From contig CAWIOU010000024.1 of the NCBI GenBank assembly GCA_963837805.1, positions 124,001 through 188,000 of the forward strand: a DNA stretch of 64,000 bases, given 5' to 3'. The position numbers were made by a program, and so were the translations under genes. The stretch is from Bog-756 sp963837805 (GTDB lineage Bacteria; Actinomycetota; Acidimicrobiia; Acidimicrobiales; RAAP-2). This document shows positions 58,522 through 64,000 of the stretch, piece by piece. Within the stretch, counting starts at the first letter, position 1, and each line of letters begins with the position of its first letter. A model generated the notes under the pieces. That model worked only from the letters and a program-made list of their open reading frames with translations, had not been told where the DNA came from and searched no databases.

Positions 58522-59625
58522 TCAGGCGGTGTTTTCGTGAGCAAAGTACGCAGCGAGAGCTTGGGCCGCGGCTCGTGCCTTCCAAGCCCCGGTCGTTCCA
58601 GAGAACAGGTGGGTGTACCCGCCGGACTCGGCATCACCGGCACCCACCCAGTAGTTGAGTCCCTGGATACACGGATTGGACTGGATTGCATGGAGTTCGG
58701 CGCCGACAACGGTTGCCTGGAGGGCGCCATCGACTTTCAGGGCGTTGCTGTAGCCGAACTCGCCGAGAACGATTGGAACACCGGGGCGTGCCGACTCAAT
58801 CGCTCTGACCTCCCGGAGGCGAGCAGTGACCGCGGTTGCCGGTGTCGTGTCCTTCTCGTCAGGGTAGGAGTCGATCGTGACGCGGTGCATGTAGCCAACG
58901 GTCGAGGGGAACAGCGCGCTCGGGTGCTCTGCGAACCAGCTATTGGTTGAGCGCACGGTCGTAATCACGCCCTTGATACCTAGCAACGCAAGGGTTCTGG
59001 ACGCTGTCGCGCTTACGCCAACGAAGAACTTGTTGTACTCCTTGATCGCGGTGGTATTGGAGGTCCAGTTCTTCCCGTAGGTGTTGGGCCAGTACGGGCT
59101 GTCCTCAGGTTCTGGATTCATATCGAGAATATCGCCGGCCTCGAACAGGTCGGGATTGGCTTTGATGAACGCGGCCTCCTCGGTCAGGTACTCACTCGGC
59201 GTGAGCCTGGCACGAACACCGTTGGTCCCACCCCAGGCATTTGGATGGATGCGAAACCACACGTGCTTCCCTGCGTTACGCACCGCGTCGACCCACCGCC
59301 GCATGTAAGCCGGATAGTCCCAGTGCGTGTCCACCGTCACGTAGTTCGTGTTGAGCGTCGCCGCCAAGTTGACGTCGTCTGCTATCTGAGCTGACGTCAG
59401 CGGATAGGCGTCGGTGTCCATACTCTCTTTCATTGTGTCGATCGACGCCAGGAAGTGACCCGGGTTCAGCCTGCAGGCCCCGGTGATCTCGGTCGAGCCG
59501 GCTATCTGCGATCCTGGGTTTCGGTCTCTTCCGGTTCCGGAGAATGGCAGTTGCGCAGCGACCGCCACGACGACGAGCACAGCGACCCAGGAGAGGCGGC
59601 GCACGCTCGGGACCTTGAAATTCAT
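58522..59625 (-). CDS. Secreted putative glycoside hydrolase, paralogue of the 55933 protein
   Basis: A 367-residue exported protein with signal peptide (SVRRLSWVAVLVVVAVAAQL). It consists essentially of the C-terminal domain of the preceding paralogue: ASIDTMKESMDTDAYPLTSA, YVTVDTHWDYPAYMRRWVDA, GKHVWFRIHPNAWGGTNGVR, GDILDMNPEPEDSPYWPNTY, TIDSYPDEKDTTPATAVTAR, PIVLGEFGYSNALKVDGALQ and GLNYWVGAGDAESGGYTHLF. The conserved N-P-E-P-E and G-E-F-G-Y Glu residues fit the acid/base and nucleophile strands of a TIM-barrel hydrolase. I cannot assign it to a known GH family. It lies between polysaccharide glycosyltransferase genes, so processing or trimming of the exported polymer is a reasonable guess. 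Confidence 0.8.
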   Translation of the reverse strand: MNFKVPSVRRLSWVAVLVVVAVAAQLPFSGTGRDRNPGSQIAGSTEITGACRLNPGHFLASIDTMKESMDTDAYPLTSAQIADDVNLAATLNTNYVTVDTHWDYPAYMRRWVDAVRNAGKHVWFRIHPNAWGGTNGVRARLTPSEYLTEEAAFIKANPDLFEAGDILDMNPEPEDSPYWPNTYGKNWTSNTTAIKEYNKFFVGVSATASRTLALLGIKGVITTVRSTNSWFAEHPSALFPSTVGYMHRVTIDSYPDEKDTTPATAVTARLREVRAIESARPGVPIVLGEFGYSNALKVDGALQATVVGAELHAIQSNPCIQGLNYWVGAGDAESGGYTHLFSGTTGAWKARAAAQALAAYFAHENTA

Positions 59626-59927
59626 CTCACGTCCGGTCCCACCGGCGTCTCGCCGGGGCGCAATCGTCAGGCCTGTTCGAGCGGGGATTGCCCGCAGACT
59701 TCCGACGACGGTGAGCAGGGCGAGCAGTTTGCGAAGAACTCAGGTCCTGACGGATAGAGCGCTTGGCCACGGTTCCGACCCTACCGCTGTCAGTGCCTCT
59801 CACTGCGTGGTCGTAGAAGTCATTGCCGGACGACACCTTGGGATCGGGTGCGATCGGCGCGGGTTCCGTTGATCGGGTGGCGGCTACGAGGTAGGTATTG
59901 CCGGCGCCGCACTGTGCCCGGCCAAAT

Positions 59928-60007
59928 GCGTGGCGAGACTGCTTGTGCACTCTCCGTGACAACAGTTGCAACACCGAGTCACCCGCGTCATGCTGCAGTT
60001 GAGCGAG
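59928..60007 (+). repeat. Leader block B, copy of 53296-53375
   Basis: Second copy of the 80-bp leader block (about 57 of 80 positions equal by eye). It precedes an identical 18-bp ribosome-binding region at 60178-60195 and the truncated glycosyltransferase frame at 60200. Leader B is about 55 bp longer than A between the two conserved parts. Confidence 0.7.
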
Positions 60008-60199
60008 GTGGCAAGGGCGGACGTAACCGGATTTGCCGAAGTTTCAATTGACCATTCGAAAAGCCATCGCCGCTCTGGAGACTGTTGTTCACAAAGAGAT
60101 AACCGATTTGCAGCGCTTGCGAAATCAACCACCCTTACAGTGACCAGAGCGGGAGTTGGTTGGGGGGATAACCACTAGTCGGAGGAGGCTGTCCAACCC

Positions 60200-60424
60200 A
60201 TGGGAATACTCCCTGCCCGGGAGTCCTACGCCGCGAACCTGGCATCGGCGTTGGACTGCAATCTGATCATCCACGCCCTCAACGAAGGGGCGTGCCTCGG
60301 CCAGACGACGGCCTGGTCGTACGTGGCCGGCACCTCGGCCCCGCTCAGTGCGCGGCACGTGGGCGGTGAGGGTATCCGAGCAACGGGCGCCGACCAATCC
60401 GACTCGGGAGTCCGGAACCGATGA
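60200..60424 (+). pseudogene. Truncated glycosyltransferase-2 remnant
   Basis: A 74-residue frame whose beginning matches the glycosyltransferase at 53510: ALDCNLIIHALNEGACLGQT here against LLDCDLVIPALNEEARIGDA there, at the same distance from the start codon and behind the same 18-bp ribosome-binding region. The match ends after about 35 residues; the rest is unrelated and runs to a stop overlapping the next gene (ATGA). It cannot be an active enzyme. It may survive as a leader peptide whose translation is coupled to the following glycosyltransferase gene. Confidence 0.7.
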
Positions 60425-63033
60425 TTCGGCGACGGGTCATCGGTGTGCTGCTCCTGGCGTACCTCGGGCTCATGGTCATTGCCAGAAGTTCGAACCGATT
60501 GGTCAAGCCGAAGGGCGGGACGGAGTCCGACTCATTGGCAGATGACGGATCTCCGGCTCTGCAGTACGGGACAAAGTTGAACGCGCCGGCACCGGACCGA
60601 CCAACCAAAGGACACCCGAAATCCGCCTGGGATCTGTTGGCCTGGTACGACCATTCCGGCGCCACGGTAGCCCCGGAGGTTCGACCTGCCGGCGAAGTTG
60701 AACCCGTCGATGAAGTCGAACGTTCCGAAGCTGCCGATGAAGACGTCAGACCTGCCGATGAAGACGTCAGATCTGCCGATGAATCGGGTGACTGGCGGGG
60801 TGAAGTGACAGTGCCGGAGCGCATCTGGATCGTGATCCCGACTCAGGACGGAGCGATCTCGCTGGATTCAACCATCCGCGCCTACCTCGACGGAATGCGC
60901 CAGAGCGACCGGGTGATCGTGATGGTCAACGGCGACCCCGACGGAGCCGTACCTTTGATCAAGGAAGCAGGTCAAGAGGATCCGCGGGTATCGGTGCTGG
61001 TCGACCGGCGCCGCCTCGGCAAGGGCGGCGCACTCATCGCTGGATTGCGGTACGTCGCCCGCTCGGCCTCGCCCCAGGATCTCGTTTGCTTCGTCGATCC
61101 TGACGGAGGCATCACGCCGTCCGACCTCGGATGGCTGTGCACTCAGGCCCGCGGCGGAGAACTCACAATCGGATCGAGATGGCTCGACCCCTCGCGCCAG
61201 GTGAGGCGCCAACCTCTCCACCACCGGCTGGCGAATCGGCTCTTCAATCGCTTCGTCAAGCACATTCTGAAGATCGAGCTGGCCGATACTCAGTGCCCGG
61301 CCAAGGTGATGAAGGTCTCCGATCTGTCCAAGCTGATCCTTCGGCTCAATCAGTCGGGCCAGGAGTTCGATATCGACCTCCTCTTGGCCGCTCGGGAGGT
61401 CGGGCTGGCAATCCGGGAGCTTCCCATCTCCTGGTCGTACAGAAAGGAGATCAAACGGCACCTAGTTACCGAGGGACCGCGGGCGTTCATCCAGGTACTG
61501 GGCCTGCGGCGGAAGTACAAGCACTCGGCCGGGTTCGAGGATCGAGCCAGCCCCGTCTACCGCTTGCCGATGTCCGGCGGGGATCAATCCGTCGGTGATT
61601 CGCAGAGCACATTCGACGCCACCAGGAAGGTGAGGACCCTTTCGTGGGGTCAACGTGTGGTGGTTGCGCTCATCTTGGCCGGTATCGCGTGGGGGTTGTA
61701 TCGGGACTGGATGGTCACGATCGTTGCCGTCAATGCAGTACTGCTCGGACTCATCACGATTGGGAACATTGTGAAATTGTGGCTCGTGAGGCGCTCGTTG
61801 ACCCGCGATGTCGTCATTGAGATCGACCCGAGAAGCGACGACTGGCTCGAGGACGCAGACTTGCCCGTCTACACCATCCTGTTGCCCGTTTATCGCGAGG
61901 CGGGGATGCTCAAGCAACTGGTGGGTGGTATCGAGCAACTCAACTATCCAATGAGCCGGCTGGACGTCAAGCTCCTTCTCGAGGAGGACGATGTCGAGAC
62001 CCTCGAAGCCGCGAAATCGATGGGGCTACCCGACTCGTTCGACATCATCGTCGTTCCGGATATCGGTCCGAAGGGCAAACCGCGCGCGTGCAATGCTGGC
62101 CTTGCGCAGGCCAGAGGCGAATACCTCGTGATCTACGACGCCGAGGATCGACCGGTTCCCAACCAGCTCCGTGACGCGGTAGCAGCATTTCGCAGCGCGC
62201 CCGGAGATGTCGTTTGCCTGCAGGCGCAACTGAACTACTTCAATCGAACTCACAACATCCTGACCCGCTGGTTCACGGCCGAGTACTCAATGTGGTTCGA
62301 TCTGCTACTCCCCGGCCTGCAATCCATCGATGTGGCGATTCCGTTGGGAGGGACTTCGAACCACTTCGTCGTGGAGCGACTCTCCCAATTGAGAGGGTGG
62401 GATGCTTACAACGTCACCGAGGATGCCGACCTCGGGGTGCGCATCTATCAGCGCGGCTGGAAGACCGCCATCCTGGATTCGACGACTTTCGAGGAGGCAA
62501 CCAGCAAGTACCGGAATTGGATCAGACAGCGGAGCCGTTGGGTCAAGGGCTACATCCAGACGTATTTCGTACACTCCAGGCATCCGTTGCGAACCATCCG
62601 CGGCATGGGTATCAAGTCCTTTGCCGTATTTGAACTCTTCGTCGGAGTCGGCACACTTACTCTGCTCGTCAACCCCTTCTACTGGCTGCTCACTGCGGCA
62701 TGGTTCACGGGACGATTCCATGTCATCCAAGAGATATTCCCCCCGGCAGTCTTCTATATGGGTCTGGCCGGTCTCATTATCGGGAACACGACCTTCACGA
62801 TTGTGGCCGTGGCTGGCTGCTATTCACGGTCGAATCATGAAGACGTCAAGTGGGCACTGCTCTCCCCTGTGTATTGGGTGCTTCTCTCCGTGGGCGCCTG
62901 GAAAGGCTTCCTCCAGCTCTTCTATAAGCCGTACTACTGGGAGAAGACAACACACGGTTACTGCCTGATCGACTCCGAGAGCACCAGTGACGATGGCCAG
63001 CTGGTCGGTTCCGGGGCGGAGGTGGCCTCATGA
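60421..63033 (+). CDS. Two-domain glycosyltransferase: GT2 (Alg5/DPM-like) fused to cellulose-synthase-like GT2
   Basis: An 870-residue membrane protein. After an N-terminal helix (RVIGVLLLAYLGLMVIA) and an acidic linker with 7-residue repeats comes a first GT2 domain (about residues 140-370): WIVIPTQDGAISLDSTIRAY, RRLGKGGALIAGLRYVARSA, DLVCFVDPDGGITPSDLGWL and LADTQCPAKVMKVSDLSKLI. Two membrane helices follow (about 410-455). The second GT2 domain is cellulose-synthase-like: YTILLPVYREAGMLKQLVGG, VIYDAEDRPVPNQLRDAVAA (D-x-D), NVTEDADLGVRIYQRGWKTA (T-E-D) and RQRSRWVKGYIQTYF (Q-x-x-R-W), then more membrane helices. It probably polymerises and exports a polysaccharide. No PilZ domain is visible. 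ATG 60421 overlaps the remnant gene. Confidence 0.88.
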   Translation: MIRRRVIGVLLLAYLGLMVIARSSNRLVKPKGGTESDSLADDGSPALQYGTKLNAPAPDRPTKGHPKSAWDLLAWYDHSGATVAPEVRPAGEVEPVDEVERSEAADEDVRPADEDVRSADESGDWRGEVTVPERIWIVIPTQDGAISLDSTIRAYLDGMRQSDRVIVMVNGDPDGAVPLIKEAGQEDPRVSVLVDRRRLGKGGALIAGLRYVARSASPQDLVCFVDPDGGITPSDLGWLCTQARGGELTIGSRWLDPSRQVRRQPLHHRLANRLFNRFVKHILKIELADTQCPAKVMKVSDLSKLILRLNQSGQEFDIDLLLAAREVGLAIRELPISWSYRKEIKRHLVTEGPRAFIQVLGLRRKYKHSAGFEDRASPVYRLPMSGGDQSVGDSQSTFDATRKVRTLSWGQRVVVALILAGIAWGLYRDWMVTIVAVNAVLLGLITIGNIVKLWLVRRSLTRDVVIEIDPRSDDWLEDADLPVYTILLPVYREAGMLKQLVGGIEQLNYPMSRLDVKLLLEEDDVETLEAAKSMGLPDSFDIIVVPDIGPKGKPRACNAGLAQARGEYLVIYDAEDRPVPNQLRDAVAAFRSAPGDVVCLQAQLNYFNRTHNILTRWFTAEYSMWFDLLLPGLQSIDVAIPLGGTSNHFVVERLSQLRGWDAYNVTEDADLGVRIYQRGWKTAILDSTTFEEATSKYRNWIRQRSRWVKGYIQTYFVHSRHPLRTIRGMGIKSFAVFELFVGVGTLTLLVNPFYWLLTAAWFTGRFHVIQEIFPPAVFYMGLAGLIIGNTTFTIVAVAGCYSRSNHEDVKWALLSPVYWVLLSVGAWKGFLQLFYKPYYWEKTTHGYCLIDSESTSDDGQLVGSGAEVAS
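60731..60783. repeat. 21-bp in-frame repeat, 2.5 copies
   Basis: The unit CTGCCGATGAAGACGTCAGA(C/T) occurs twice in full and once in part within the glycosyltransferase fusion gene and encodes the repeated A-D-E-D-V-R acidic linker. Confidence 0.8.
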
Positions 63034-64000
63034 CCTCGCTTATCGGGCCTCTCACCAGCACCGACGACAATCAGCTTCTCGATCGCAGCGCCGCCCTGGC
63101 CCGGCTTCCCTCCAAACCTCGTCTGGTCTACCTGGTAGCAATCGTTTGGGCGGTGGCCGCTTGCGTGTGGTCGGCGCGAACCCATTCCTTCTTCCTCTAT
63201 AGCGATGCCCGCACCCACCTCGACATCGCCCGCCACGTCACTGATGGGCTCACCCCGGGCCTGGCTCAACTGGGTAGCGTCTGGCTGCCGCTGCCCCATC
63301 TACTGCTCGTCCCTCTCGTGGCCTCGACCTGGATGTGGCACAGCGGCGCGGCGGGGGCCATCGTGGGCGGCGCCTGTTTCGTTTACTCCGCGGTGCGTGT
63401 CTACACCCTCGTTGACGAGCTGACTGGCAACCGCGTTGGGGCGTGGTGCGCCTTCGCCATCTACGCCACCAATCTCAATCTTCTCTATCTCCAGACCGCC
63501 GCGCTTACAGAGCCGGTCCTTCTGGCCTTCTTCATCGGAGCCATCTATCACCTCGCCCGGTGGATGAGAACCCGTTCCGTCCGCAGTCTCGCGCTTGCCG
63601 GACTGCTGACGTTCGGGGCGAGCCTGAGCCGATACGAAGGATGGGTGCTACTGGTCGCAGCCGTTGGTCTTGTGCTTGTCTGGAGCCGGCTCGAGCCTCA
63701 CCAGGTCAAGGAGCCGCAAGCCAATGTGCTGCTTTATCTGGTACTCGGCGGCTATGGGATCGTGCTGTGGATCATCTACAACGCGGTCATCTTCCACAAC
63801 CCTCTGTATTTCATCGAAAGCTCCAACAGTGCGCAGTCACAGCAGCACACGCTGGCCAATGCCGGGCAGCTAGCCACCAAAGGCCATCTACTGACCAGTT
63901 CCCTGACCTATGGCTGGACCGTGATCGATGTGGTGGGGCCCATCGTTGCCGGAATCGGCTTGCTGTGCGTTGTTCTGCTCTGTCTGCGGAGATATCCCGG
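63030..64000 (+). CDS. Polytopic GT-C-like membrane protein, 3' end outside the window
   Basis: The first 323 residues of a large membrane protein. ATG 63030 overlaps the preceding stop (ATGA) and has the ribosome-binding site GGAGGTGG. About seven helices are visible, starting with LVYLVAIVWAVAACVW. The first external loop carries FFLYSDARTHLDIARHVTDG, where GT-C glycosyltransferases (GT39/GT83-like) have their catalytic Asp, followed by LAQLGSVWLPLPHLLLVPLV. It resembles mannosyltransferase or arabinosyltransferase-type membrane enzymes using polyprenyl-phosphate sugars. The product of a DPM/Alg5-like GT2, as encoded at 53510, would be such a donor. Confidence 0.8.
   Translation, partial: MTSLIGPLTSTDDNQLLDRSAALARLPSKPRLVYLVAIVWAVAACVWSARTHSFFLYSDARTHLDIARHVTDGLTPGLAQLGSVWLPLPHLLLVPLVASTWMWHSGAAGAIVGGACFVYSAVRVYTLVDELTGNRVGAWCAFAIYATNLNLLYLQTAALTEPVLLAFFIGAIYHLARWMRTRSVRSLALAGLLTFGASLSRYEGWVLLVAAVGLVLVWSRLEPHQVKEPQANVLLYLVLGGYGIVLWIIYNAVIFHNPLYFIESSNSAQSQQHTLANAGQLATKGHLLTSSLTYGWTVIDVVGPIVAGIGLLCVVLLCLRRYP

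Noticed and set aside
58259..58585. A 108-codon minus-strand frame between the secreted protein genes
   Set aside because: It overlaps the 3' end of the 58522 gene, has no good start or domain, and its codon use is unlike that of neighbours.

Overview
The window is 64 kb of high-GC DNA, most likely from an actinobacterium and plausibly from the class Acidimicrobiia. The basis is strong G/C third-position bias, GTG/TTG starts and many 4-bp ATGA/GTGA gene overlaps, a predicted F420-type luciferase-like oxidoreductase, a mycothiol-type DinB/maleylpyruvate-isomerase-like protein, a DUF222/HNH (13E12-type) protein, many acyl-CoA dehydrogenases, and a secreted protein built from the YWLVASDGG-type repeats common in Acidimicrobiia. 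The taxonomy is inference.

Layout. 0-9.3 kb: catabolic genes on the minus strand (aldehyde dehydrogenase cut by the window edge; N-acyl-D-amino-acid deacylase-type amidohydrolase; an operon of amidohydrolase, two acyl-CoA dehydrogenases, a luciferase-like oxidoreductase and a small membrane protein), with an MscS-type channel and a Ser/Thr-rich membrane protein between. 9.4-15.6 kb: DUF222/HNH protein, SDR, a degenerate SGNH-hydrolase-like protein with a long Ser-Asp tail, and a secreted repeat/CHAP protein. 15.8-21 kb: a second acyl-CoA dehydrogenase pair (both frameshifted as given), DinB-like protein, thiolase and GNAT acetyltransferase. 21-24 kb: a PAS-GGDEF-EAL protein. 24.3-31.2 kb: ketosynthase-like protein, SDR, and a tightly overlapping echA20-ipdA-ipdB-ipdC operon with a divergent SDR, the same arrangement as the steroid C/D-ring degradation locus of mycobacteria. 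31.4-37 kb: EAL protein, the three-gene proton-translocating transhydrogenase pntAA-pntAB-pntB, and a PIN/TRAM membrane protein. 37-41.6 kb: GH18-type protein, tRNA-Ala(CGC), about 1 kb with no recognisable gene, and an alpha/beta hydrolase. 41.9-50 kb: a + strand operon (sulfotransferase, alkylsulfatase-like metallo-beta-lactamase, SDR, VOC protein, zinc alcohol dehydrogenase, then a nitronate-monooxygenase-like protein) facing a minus-strand CoA-transferase/quinone-reductase pair. 50-64 kb: a secreted beta-propeller protein, then an exopolysaccharide-type locus: two glycosyltransferases, two paralogous secreted proteins resembling glycoside hydrolases, a truncated glycosyltransferase remnant, a two-domain glycosyltransferase fusion, and a GT-C-like membrane protein cut by the window end.

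Two signals stand out. First, the 15-bp inverted repeat CTGAC-N5-GTCAG (one copy with a single mismatch) lies upstream of four catabolic units: the aldehyde dehydrogenase, the deacylase, the amidohydrolase/acyl-CoA dehydrogenase operon, and the divergent echA20-ipdABC/SDR promoter region. It looks like the operator of one regulon, probably of a TetR-type regulator encoded elsewhere. Second, in the polysaccharide locus an 80-bp leader block, an identical 18-bp ribosome-binding region and the 5' end of a glycosyltransferase gene are present twice, one copy truncated, with two related secreted proteins of a possibly unclassified hydrolase family between them.

Six single-base frameshifts interrupt otherwise well-preserved genes (near 2923, 16150, 16634, 17729, 43661 and 52007). 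Indel errors in the assembly explain these as well as true pseudogenes would.
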